A DNA stretch of 64,000 bases from Progne subis subis (lineage: Eukaryota > Chordata > Aves > Passeriformes > Hirundinidae). Below are positions 13,401 through 24,085 of the stretch, piece by piece. The notes below the pieces were generated by a model. That model had not been told where the DNA came from, searched no databases, and saw nothing but the letters and a program-made list of their open reading frames with translations. The stretch is from assembly GCA_022316685.1 (NCBI GenBank), contig JAKJHU010000026.1, forward strand, positions 5,580,501 to 5,644,500, written 5' to 3'. Position 1 is the stretch's first letter. Each line of letters begins with the position of its first letter. The translations under genes and the position numbers were made by a program.

Positions 13401-13854
13401 TAGAAAAGTTGCTTCTACTACTATTTATTAGAGATTCAAACCCCACACATTAGAAAGGAGACGTCATGATTAATTAACAGCTTGAACACTCAGCTCAGGC
13501 TGAGTCGTCAGGATTGCAGCAGACTAATTTATACCAGGCAGGCTCACAAGTCTAGGATACAAACATTTCATGATGCTGATTTCCATCACAGGGGTAATTC
13601 TTTTCCATTCTAATTAGCAGGTAATACTGTATGGATTAATTACTCTTCCCATATATGCTCTTCCCTTCTTCTTTTCTAGTATTCTTTCTTGTCTCATTGC
13701 GCAGAAATATTTACTAAGTACCTATTCAGTGCTACCTATTCTGCCACAAATATCAACAAATGACCAGGGACCCAGATGTCAGTGTGCAAAGGGAAACAGC
13801 AGAAGATGAAGAACCAGTGATTAATATTAGAGGTAGCACATGCACACATAGGTA

Positions 13855-14426
13855 TGTGCTGGTTTTGGATGGAGTAGAGCTAATTATCTTCACAGTGGCT
13901 GGTATGGGGCTGTATTTTGGGCTGAACACATGGTTGATAATACAGAGATATTCCTGTTATTGCTAGGCAGGGCTTACACAGAGCCAAGGCCTTTTTTGCT
14001 TTTTGCACTGCCCTGCTGGTGAGGAATTTTTGGGTGCTTAGGACTTGGGAGAAGGCACAGCCAGAACAGGCGACCCAAACTGACCAAAGCATTGTTCTAG
14101 ACCATGTAAATTCATGCTCAGTATATAAACTGAGGGGAAGTAGGAGGAATGGGGGGACATTTGTAGTGATGGTGTTTGTCTTCCCAAGTCACTGTTACAC
14201 ATGATGGGGCACTGCTGTCCTGGACATGACTGAACTGCCTGCCTATGGGAATCAGTGAATTAATTCCTTGTTTTCCCTTGCTTGTGTGCACAACTTTTTC
14301 TTTCCCTCTTAAACTGTCTTTATCTCAAACCTTGAGTTCTCCAGCTTTACCCTTCTGATCTCTTTTCAACCCTACTGGTGGGGGAGTGAGTGGGTCTTGG
14401 CTGCTGGCTGCGGTTAAATCACAACA
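13855..14426 (+). mobile_element. ERVL-type LTR, plus strand
   Basis: A 572-bp LTR beginning TGTGCTGGTTTTGG and ending TTAAATCACAACA. It matches from memory a very common avian LTR with the landmarks 'GATAATACAG', 'CTTACACAGAG', 'CTCAGTATATAAA' (TATA box near 14118-14130), 'TTTGTCTTCCCAAGT' and 'AAACTGTCTTTATCTCAA'. The 5-bp flanks, AGGTA on the left and ATGCA on the right, agree at three of five positions, consistent with an eroded target duplication. No internal viral sequence adjoins, so it is probably a solo LTR. The overlapping short open frames are not genes. Confidence 0.88.
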
Positions 14427-16398
14427 ATGCATTGCACCCCAAACATTCCAAGGAAATGGTAGATTTCAGTTTAATCCTTCCACTGTGATTACCTATAATA
14501 AAGTACAATTCTGTGTGGTTCAAACTACTGTGCTGTTAGATGTCCCTGCATTTGCAACTGCATGGTTCTTGCCTGAAATCTGGTTATCCTACTTCAAAAT
14601 GATACATCCTTATGTCAGAATATAAGGGGGATTTCTTTCAGCTCTAAACAGAAATAAGGAAGAGTATAATGGTAAACAAAATCAATGACTTAGAAAAAGT
14701 AGTTCTAAAATGCTCACCACATAAAATGTATTGTCCTTCTTCATCTGAAGAAATAAGATACCTTGCAGGAAAATGTATCCTGAGAACTGGAACTGAATTT
14801 TAAACCAACTGCTATGTGTTAAAAATGTAACACTTATCACCAAAGTGAGCAGGAGAGAAGCCACTTTATATGTAAATTTCTGTGCTACTCATGAAATCAG
14901 AAGTCTGGAATACAGCAACATAATTGTGCAGTGCACAGGCAGACACGCAGACAGACATGACTACATCAGAATGGTCTGTCTTAATGGTGTATATACATTG
15001 GTAGAAACTCATAAAAGAAAGATACCTGGAGCTGCTAGGTGGTGTTTTTTCCTTGACAGGCTAATATGCAATGCTCTTAGCATTGAGCACCATTACTGGA
15101 AACAAAACAAAAAAAACCTTCAGTTTCCTTTATGCAGAGTAAATCTCAAGGAAAATAGTACACTTTGGCAGCACCCAAAACTTCAAAATAACTTCAGGAA
15201 ATGGAAGTACAATGGAATGCTTTTTACTTATTTTGTTTTATTGAGATCAATTATTTGATTTTTTTAAAAAATTTTAATTATTATATGATCACACTGCTGT
15301 AGTTAAGATTATGTCAGCACTTCAGCTGTGAAAATATTTTCAAGGGACTTCAACTTGAAAAATTACTCAGAACTTACAGTGTGTCATTAAAAAACTCAGT
15401 CTGGAAAAGAACACTTTTATGATTAAGACTTCTCTTGCATTTAATATAAAGTTTTTTAAAAATTGGGGTTTTTTAAGTCTAAAGGACATATATATTACTC
15501 GTTGTAAAGTTTCTGTTTTATTTCCTTGCCAAACTTCAGCTACATTGGTTGTTATATTCAAAAAAGCCCAATTTTTTTTCCAAAAGAATGCAATTTTCAA
15601 TATTGACCAGTCTTTTCCTCTAAAGTAAGTTAGTAACAGTAAATTCAAAGTGACATATGTGGAATGAAAACATAAGATTTGCTTAATTTCTGGTAAAAAT
15701 ATCACCTAAGTAAACCAAAAGGAGAAATAATGCTTGTAGATTTTATTTTTCCACCTTTATGCTGATTAACTCTTCCAGAAAAATTTCCTGTGGTACAACA
15801 CTGAAGGCAGAATGAAGCCCAAATCATTAACAAAAACTCCACCCTGTCCCATTAAAAGGAAAGAACCACCAAAACCCCACAGATGCATAGTGCCATACGC
15901 ACACTACTGCTGTTTCTTTGACAAGTGACTGTGCTCAAAGGAGCTCTTAATCCTTAGAAGTGTTACTTTTAACCATTGCAGATTCTTCATTCTCCCATTC
16001 GATTTTATGAGGAAATCTAATATCCATTTTCCAAAACTTAACAGCAAGGAACTATTGTTGTCAATTGCAATTTGTAATATGCATAGCCCTGTGTCAATAA
16101 TGCTGGCTACAACACTCAGCTCACTGGAAAGAATTTCAATTCGAATTATAATAAAATTATACTGAACTCTGAGTAGTCTTTCACAGTACAAGGTGTTCAA
16201 TTTATAAGCTCCCAACCATTTGCAGTCTGTAAGACCCCAACAAAATTGTTTACTTATCCTGAGGTGCCAAATTATTCTGGAAGACCACAGTAAGTTGCAT
16301 GCTCTAATGATGACAGGAAAACTGCTCCAACATCAGGGTAGGGCTGATTTAATAGAGAAGTCAAATATGGGCACTATAATATTAAGGAAAAAAATTAC

Positions 16399-16431
<33 letters not shown>

Positions 16432-19400
16432 AAATAGTATTTATGAAATCAAGACAAAAAATCTTTAATATTAATTACTTTAGGAAATAAAGCCATCTAC
16501 TACAGAGATTTGAAAAACTGGACTTTATTATATAAGCAGTGTTTCTTGAAAGCAGTTTAAAAGTAGATTACTAACCAAAAATAACTACAATAAAAATAAG
16601 AATACAATTTAAAAAAAAAAATAAATAAATAAAATAAAAGCAGGAATCACATTGAGTTAATCCAGCCAGGGCACTGCTGTACAGAAATCAGTTATTTAGT
16701 GTTCTGCCAATTTGAAGAAACATGTGTCTCATCAAACTTGCAGTAGCAAAAACCCTGTTGAAGAAATCATATTTCAAAGTGCACATACTGCCTTTCTCAG
16801 AAGTAAAAAAGTTAGAACAATTAGGATGTAAAAATATACTTTTTAGAGATTATGGAACTTCAGTGAGGTATCACAGATGTAGATTCAGTTATATAAAACC
16901 TTTTAGACTTGGATAAATCTGGAAATGTACCTATTGAATTTCAGGATGCAGTCATTTATTAGGCTTCACAAAAAAATGTGTTAGGATTTTGGCTGGGGTC
17001 TCTTTTGCAGGTGTGAACTTTTGAGATAATATACTCTAAATCCAAACCTACTTCCAAAGGCAAGTACACCTGTTAACTTTTCTACAGTTCAGGTCATGAT
17101 CACCATTTTCAGGCTGTTTTGTTTGTTTTCTAGTTTATATTCAACAGTTACAAAGAAAGATTATGATGACAGATTTCTCCTCTTATTTTAAAAGTATTAT
17201 ATACCTAAACCAGACAATTTAATTGAAACTGCATTTGGAAACAACTCAGAAGTTAGGAAAGTTTAAATCTGTAGCACATGTGCCTTTTAAAAAACACTAA
17301 TTTTCAGGGAAAAAAAAGTGTTTTTTATAAAAAATAGCAGACAGAAATTTTGCCACTTAAATGCTCTTTTCAAACAGGCAGATTAAATATTGACTATGGA
17401 CTTCATATACACAAAACCACAATACTTAATGTGAAACAGATGTTTGAAACTGGTGATACAGATGTTTGTCCAGGATTCTGTACTGCTAGTTTACCTGGCT
17501 GGTGGCACTGATAGAATGTTCTATGGAACATTTACTGGTTTACAGGCATTAACTGAGGGGGTCAATATTTACTTTTCTTCCAGTAAAACACAGGAAGACA
17601 AAGGTCAGTGTTCTTCTCATGAGACACAATAGCTAGATATTAATTTGCTATATAGATTGCTATACTTACATATATTATTGAAATAGACATATGTTGTCAC
17701 ATTTCCACATTGTTACATATTTAAAAATAAAAAGGTTAATATCCCTTACAAACTATATTTCTGGAATTGTTTTCCTTTGAAACAAACATTAAACAATGAA
17801 ATACAATCAAGGGCAAAAATAAACCCCCCTCCTCTCCTAACTTCTATTTGGAGTAGTATTGTAATACTGCTGCAAGCAATTCTATGTCTACATCTGACGC
17901 AATACTACAGTTAAATAATTGTTTCCGTAATCTTTAAGAGTGGTGTGTTCCAGCCAAGTTGAAACAAGTAATTGCCATGCAATTTTCTTAGTCTTTGGGC
18001 AGTTTTATTTTAAACTTTGCATTTAAAGTGAGGGGGGTTTATGGTTTTGCTCCTCTGTTTCCCCCTCTCTTCACAGAATTTCTTCTCACATTTTTCTTCC
18101 AGAATGCTCATGTTTTGGCTCCATGTCTTTTGCAGCATACAGACAGTATTGTAGAAAAGGCTTTACCTTTTAGGCCAACCAACCATCATTTCCCAGTTAC
18201 ATCTTCTGGGAATAAAAACCCCAGAACTAGTGTACAGAAGGGCACAGTTTCCTTTTATTATGACTGTCACAGAATTCATATGTTCCATGGTTCCTGAAGA
18301 GCAGGACAACTGGAGAAGATCACTGGAATATGGAAAAATGCTGAATGTCATAACTGATGTTTATATGCTCCTTTTAATTTTTCAGCAAGTCATACCCCTC
18401 AAACCTTAGCTATGCTTGTATAGCTGACTACTGGCTCAAAAACAGGCAGATACTTAAACAGGATATTATTTTCCTTACACAGTTTTCCACAGGAAAAACA
18501 AAAACAAAATCAAAAACAAGGGGTTAGTCATGTTGTGCAGGATGATTTCAAAAAGAGGATGTAATGGATCTTCAGAAATTCAGGTTTGCAAGCAGGCTAT
18601 CTGCAAATTAAGCCACCATCATCAGATGCCATATTTAAGGTCTGCATTTCCAGCAGAATATCATGTGGAGTAGAGTTGAGAAAGCCATCAACTCAGTAAA
18701 CTATAGAGATTTCTGCAGTTTCAAGTATATTGCTTAGTGCAATAAGGCAAAATAAGTAATTTGGCTTACAAAATAAGGATTAAAACCACTAACAATCCAA
18801 ATAACATTTTCTCCATAACTCATTGTTGATGAGCACTGAAAGATTACTGGGGGAAAATCACTCAATAAAGCTTAAACATTATCTGATTATCATTTGATTG
18901 TTTAAGTATCAAGTTTCAAGTTTGGTGCAGAAGATTTTTTTGTAATTGGATGTTTGTTTCTTTTTTTTCTGAAAGCATCTGATATTTTGGATGTGAAATG
19001 GTTGCATCTCTAAAAAATCAATTATGGAAATTACTCCTACATTATAAACAAGTGCACAATTAAAATATAGAAGGGAAACAAGTTTATCCACGAAGACCCT
19101 CTGAATAAAACTGATGAAAATTACTAGAGATACTTGAAACATTCCTTAGGTTGATTGATTGTGTTTGCAATCCATCAGGAAAGATACAATCTCAAAGTAT
19201 ATAACCATCCACTCAGTGAGACTTTTTTAAAACTCAGTTGAGGCCTCTGTAAAGCTTCAAGTTTTAATTTTCAGGAAAAAAAATGCTACAAACTATGTTT
19301 TTAAGGAATGTAGCTTCAATCTTCATTAAGATCTGACAAAAAATTAAGAGAACTGATCATACAGACTAATTTTATGTATCCTAGTGTTTATATTTCCACT

Positions 19401-19459
19401 TGCAAACATCTGTCCTAAGGCATCAATCCTGTGATAAATCATGGTATTGTGGTTCAGTT
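14427..19459. other. Gene-free AT-rich stretch
   Basis: No recognised gene. A 137-codon frame at 14845-15258 (+) and a 112-codon frame at 15367-15705 (-) carry no motif I know and look like chance in AT-rich DNA. A poly(A) run of 30 lies at 16400-16429, and an A/TAAA-rich patch at about 16611-16640. Confidence 0.5.
16400..16429. repeat. Poly(A) run of 30
   Basis: Uninterrupted A run. No retroelement body is recognisable immediately upstream. Confidence 0.95.
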
Positions 19460-20110
19460 TGTCTCGGGTTTTTTCTCTGAGATTCAGGTGGTTTTAGAGT
19501 CTTTTTGCCCTCTGCAAAGCTCTGAGCCAAACGCAAGAAAGAGACGGAGTCTTCAGGTTCTGATTTTTCAAGGTTGTGCACTTCGTTTATTATTTCTTAT
19601 CTTACAAATTTCTCAGTGCCCAACAAAGGTCTGTGCAGCTGCTCGGGCATCTGGTGACTCCTCGACTCCTCCCGAACGGGGCAGTCGTTATCTTTTATAC
19701 TAATTGCTACGTATTCTTTATTTATCATTATTTGCCAATACCTATCACTTATACTAAACAGGTCATCTCTACTTTGACCCAATCTCTTTAAACTACTTTG
19801 TGCCACCGTCACTGCAGAAAATGGAGTGAGGGAAGAAGAAAGAAGCAGCAGGAGACAACACCCCAAATCCTCCATCTTGCTCCCATTCACTTCAATACTA
19901 AAAACCCAAACCTACTGTTCTCTCACCCTGTGATAAGCTAAACTACTATCTTTCACACTCTTGTGGCTTGCAATCCTTCCTGCAGGAAGCCTTTCCCATG
20001 GACTGAGATCAAAGCCAATGTCTCTCTGGGCCCTGGGCCACTGTCCCAAACCCCCCTGTCCAGGTCTCTGAACCTCCAGGGCAGCCAAAGGAATGTCCTG
20101 GACTCCAACA
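19460..20110 (-). mobile_element. ERVK-type (betaretrovirus-like) LTR, minus strand
   Basis: A 651-bp LTR. On the plus strand it runs from TGTCTCGGG to GGACTCCAACA, giving TG...CA ends. Read on the minus strand it has AATAAAC (complement of 19585-19591) followed by CGAAGTGCACAACCTTG and a U5-like end, which I remember as typical of songbird ERVK LTRs. Flanks share AGTT (19456-19459 and 20111-20114). ERVK normally duplicates 6 bp, so the duplication is only partly legible. CpG dinucleotides are fairly well kept, suggesting moderate age. No internal viral genes adjoin. The 90- to 100-codon frames inside are not genes. Confidence 0.8.
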
Positions 20111-20649
20111 AGTTTGTTGATTATTTAAAGAATAATTGGCCAGGTTTATTTTAAAATTACAACAATTACACAGTGAAAGTTTAGGGAGATGTGGATTTAT
20201 GTGCCTAAGGACCTACTGTCATTATGATTCCATTGTATGCATTGCAGACAAAACATTTCCTATCAAACTGTGGGAAATATTAAAGAAAAAATTAAATTTC
20301 CTTTGGTTCATTTTCTTCCTATGTGGAATCCAAATATAAATACTTGGACCTAGATCTCAGAAGTTTAGTGTATTTTACAGAGAGAAGCTGTTCCACTGAA
20401 ATCAGTAAGGCTGTTCACACATGTATAATGAACTTCATTTGTAGCATATGGCAAGCTTAGTCTTACCTACCAATATGCAAAGGGGAAAAGGATGTACAGA
20501 TAAACAGTGAAAATGAAAATTACTAATGTGCAAAAATATTTCACATTACATGACTTTTATTACAAAAAAGGACACTGAAACAGGGCAGAAAGAACTCCAC
20601 AACTAATAATAGTTGTGAGAGCAGCATGTATTTAATCAACGTTGAGATG
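20111..20649. other. Nothing recognised
   Basis: AT-rich sequence between two LTR-like segments. No viral or host coding sequence is visible. Confidence 0.5.
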
Positions 20650-21150
20650 CATAGGGAATAATTTCACCAAAGACCTGCATGAATATCAGAGAGCTTTCCC
20701 CCCGCCCCCCCCCCCCCCCCCCCCTTATTATTCCCTGAGGTCTTACACGTCATTGCAAAATCTGCCTCATACATATTAATTCCCTGTCCCCGCCCATCCT
20801 CGCCTCGTATGGTAATTAACGCCATGTCCTTCTGGGCATGCTCAGTTTGTCATGGTGGTCTCTGGGGATCTCCAAGAGATGAATGAAAAGGAGTCTTCCT
20901 CAGTGAGCTCTTCAGCTTTATCTCTCTCGCATGTGCTTTGGCCCTTTTGGCACTTTTTCAAGGGGGAACTCAGTTTCTGATGGCTAAAAGTCTGTGTTCT
21001 TCTCCTTATCTGCATTCTTAGCCCTGTAATCCTGTTGTGTTTGGGTTAGCCCTTTTATTATCATCCAGATGCTTACAGTTCTTTAAAGTATGCAAAGGGT
21101 GACAGCATTCAGTAGACATTAACTGCCTTCTAAAATACAATTTTAAATAG
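20650..21150 (-). mobile_element. Probable LTR-derived segment with poly(C)
   Basis: The text around 20685-21010 (CATGAATATCAGAGAGCTTT, then a C-rich run, then the block ending GGGCATGCTCAGTTTG) resembles avian ERV LTR sequence read on the minus strand. I could not find paired TG...CA ends or a target duplication, so the boundaries are approximate and the family is unassigned. Confidence 0.4.
20698..20724. repeat. Poly(C) with a single G
   Basis: Six C, one G, then twenty C. On the minus strand this is a G-run able to form G-quadruplexes. It lies inside the LTR-like segment. Confidence 0.96.
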
Positions 21151-21261
21151 GTTCTAAAGCATTATTTAAAACAAATTCTAACATACAGTGCATGTTCTTG
21201 AGTTTTACTATAAGGGATCAGCCAGAATTTTTAAATCTCTGGCTCAGACACTTAATAAAAT

Positions 21262-21910
21262 TAAGGACACTTAGAGCTCAAGAGCTGTCCATCCCTGTGC
21301 GTAAGAAATCAAACAAGGCAGGCAGGAAATGGAAATGGCTGAACAAGGACCAAACTGCTCAAACTGAGAAGTTAGAAAGAAAGCAATGTCAGTGGAAGAG
21401 GGAATAAGTTACCTGTAGGAAGTAAAAGAATACAGTTTGGATGTGTAGGAATGGGATCAGGGAAGCCAAGACACAGATGGAACGGAACTTGGCAACGCAT
21501 ATGAAGAATAGTAAGAAGGGATTCTATAAACACATGGGTCAGAAAAGAAAGGCCAACCAAATTATACCCCATGCCCTGATGGAATCAACACAAGCTGGGG
21601 GACGAACAGATTGAGGGTGCTGGTGGATGAAAAGGTGGACATGACCCAGCCATGTGCAGTCACAGTCCACAAAGGCAAACGTGTCCTGAACTGCACCAAA
21701 TGCAGCATGGGTAGCAGGGTCAGGGAGCGGATTCTGCCCCTCTGCTCTGGTGAGACCCCCACCTGCAGTTCTGCACCCAGCTCTGGGGCCCCCAGAAATG
21801 GAGAGACATTGATCTATTGGAGCAAGTCCAGATGAGGGCCCAGCAAAGTGATTAAATGGATGGAGCTCATGTCCTCTGAAGAACGGCTGAGAAAACTGAT
21901 TTTTTGACCA
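21262..21910 (+). mobile_element. CR1 LINE fragment with internal deletion
   Basis: The left half (21268-21565) encodes the linker between endonuclease and reverse transcriptase (RAQELSIPVRKK, then a KWKW...KQCQWKR stretch). At about 21590 it jumps straight to the C-terminal ORF2 region (GCWWMKRW in one frame, VLVDEKVDMTQ in another, then RILPLCSGETP and the EERLRKL-like end). The whole catalytic reverse transcriptase core between them is missing, and stops and frameshifts are frequent. It is a dead copy. The 3' octamer repeat is not seen. Confidence 0.8.
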
Positions 21911-23939
21911 GGAAAAGAGAAAACTTTGGAGTGAAATAATATCCAATATGAATAGGACATCTCATGGACAAATTACTCTTGTAGTTCTATACTTCATATC
22001 CCAGCTTCTCTTCTTTTTCAGCAAAGGATAGATGTGATTTTTTTTTTTTTTTTTTTTTTTTTGTGAAATGTCCAACTCTGTTTTAATGGGCAATATATTG
22101 AATTTTCCCCATGTTGAGTCTGCTTTGCCCCATCCAAATAACTGGCCAGTGATGTCCCTGTCCTCATCTTGACTAACAAGTTTTTTCATTTCCCTGGTCC
22201 TCCCTAGAGGAGGAGGACCGAGAGAACAGCTGAGCGGGGTCTTGCAGATGGCCAAGGTCATCCCACCAAATGAACAAAGTCAGCTGCCAGTGGTAGAGCA
22301 CAGCAAAGTTTTTGTATGCTGAACGAAGAGTGATGGTCTGTTCTCATAATCTGGGCTATCATGAAAATCACAAGATAAATGTTGTAATACTGTGTAATTT
22401 GAGGAACCTTTTTTTTTCTCCAATATTGAGCAAAGTTTTAGAATGTGCAATAATTCAAAGCTGATGTATAACATAGTTCATTCACACCTGTGTGAGGTAA
22501 GGTAATTAATAAGGCAATACCACTGAAAGCCTGAAACCTTTCAGGTGTTCTCAGCATTAGCAAGCAATTTCCAGATGATTTCTAGGGAATTTAACTGCTG
22601 TTACAGAAATCACTTTTGTTTTTATAAATCATTTTTTCAGGCAAAAAAGTTTTCAGCTTACAGGCAATATTTACTGAAACAAATAATATACTATAAAATT
22701 AGAGGAAAAGAATTTCAGAATAGAGGAGTGATGTATTTGAAGGGCCATGTTCTGACATTCTCAAGTCTATGAACTAGATAATTTAATCTTAATTATAAGC
22801 TCTGATTCCACTTCAGTAATTAACAAACCTCGTCACCATGCATTTTGGGGTCTGCTGTTCTCAGGATTACCTTTATTGCTAGTCTCTGTTGACAATGCAC
22901 ATTCATAGGGGCAATTTAAAAACTACTAAAACTGAAACATAATTGAAGACAATTGCATAATGTCAAAGATGTACACTAATTAGAATTATCAAAATATCTG
23001 AAGGAGTAAATGCATCTGCAAATCTGAGGGCTTTGCAAGGAAATTGGGGGGAATAAGTTATGGAAAATGATCTCATAAATGCAGTACAGAGAAGTATTGG
23101 CCTTAGACTGAACTCAAATAAACAATTCCAGCAAAGCAGCAGATTCCTCTGACAACAGGCAATTTGAAAGACAATTAACATATGAATTGCAAGCAGGACA
23201 TGCAATAAAATCTCAGTGTGCTATTGAAAAAAAAAAAAAAAATAGAAAACTTCGCAATAAAATCTAAAATGGGAAGGAGGCACTGTTCTGCTAGTCTAGT
23301 GATGATCCTGGTATACAGACGGTGAGACAGAGCTTTCCCTGTTCTTGAGGCTGAAAAGGCTAATCTGACATCAAGAACAAGATAGGAATCTATTAACTAA
23401 TAAGTGTGGGAAGAGCCAAGGACAGGAACGTGTCTAAACTTGCCACCTCCCTCTGGAGCAGCCTTAACATGACTCCTGTTTAGGGGCCCCTAGAGCAAGA
23501 AGGAAAATGTATTTAGGCCTGGTGAGAAAGTGAGAGTATCCAAGGAGGAGTCATGTTATCTGCAGTCACATTAATGTTGCTCTGTGAATGTGAGATGGCT
23601 GAAGGGTAACTCCACACATATGTTAAGGAATACTCACATAAGAGTGCCCAGGATTAACACTTAAAAGAAGGGGCATGTATTTTGAGGTCACACATGAAAA
23701 TTCAAGTGGCTGTAATTGCAGAGCTCAATCAACTGATGGTGTAGTCACTGAAATTCCTCACCACTTAGGCAGTCAAAGCTTTTATTTCAATTATATGTAA
23801 TGTAATTTCCACTATGGTATCAGGTAGATGCTGTAGTAAACTATTTTCAGAGTAGAATAAGGAATATAGCCTGTAACAGACAGACTTGATTTAGTACTGT
23901 ACTTTGTTATTGTTAGCAAATATTAGACCACCACCATCA
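21911..23939. other. Gene-free stretch
   Basis: No recognised gene. A T run of 25 lies at 22038-22062 and an A run of 16 at 23227-23242. 23300-23660 is less AT-rich than its surroundings and may hold an unrecognised repeat. Confidence 0.45.
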
Positions 23940-24085
23940 ATACATATCATATACCATATACCATATATCATATACCATATATCACATATCATATATCAAT
24001 CATAGATCATAGATCATAGATCATTATCATATATCATATATATCATATGTATATGATCATATATATATATCATTGAATATATATC
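23940..24085. repeat. AT-rich satellite of ATATCATATACC-like units
   Basis: A degenerate tandem array: CATATACCATATA-type units, then ATAGATC units (three near-perfect copies at about 24002-24024), then ATATATCAT units. Many subunits are self-complementary (CATATG, GATC, ATATAT), so the stretch can form hairpins or cruciforms. Confidence 0.92.

Larger units (their letters stand above)
8027..13854. other. Gene-free stretch with simple repeats
   Basis: No supported gene. Short open frames (up to 101 codons) show no known domain. It contains the simple repeats listed separately, an A run of 22 at 11689-11710, and an AT-rich patch at about 12028-12095. One part, 10060-10420, may be old CR1. Confidence 0.5.

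Noticed and set aside
14845..15258. 137-codon open frame
   Set aside because: No recognised motif, no promoter or splice context, and of a length expected by chance in a window of this size.
20698..20724. C-rich run considered as a retroviral polypurine tract (minus strand)
   Set aside because: No LTR start (TG) follows directly on the minus strand, and no viral coding sequence precedes it. It is more simply a homopolymer.
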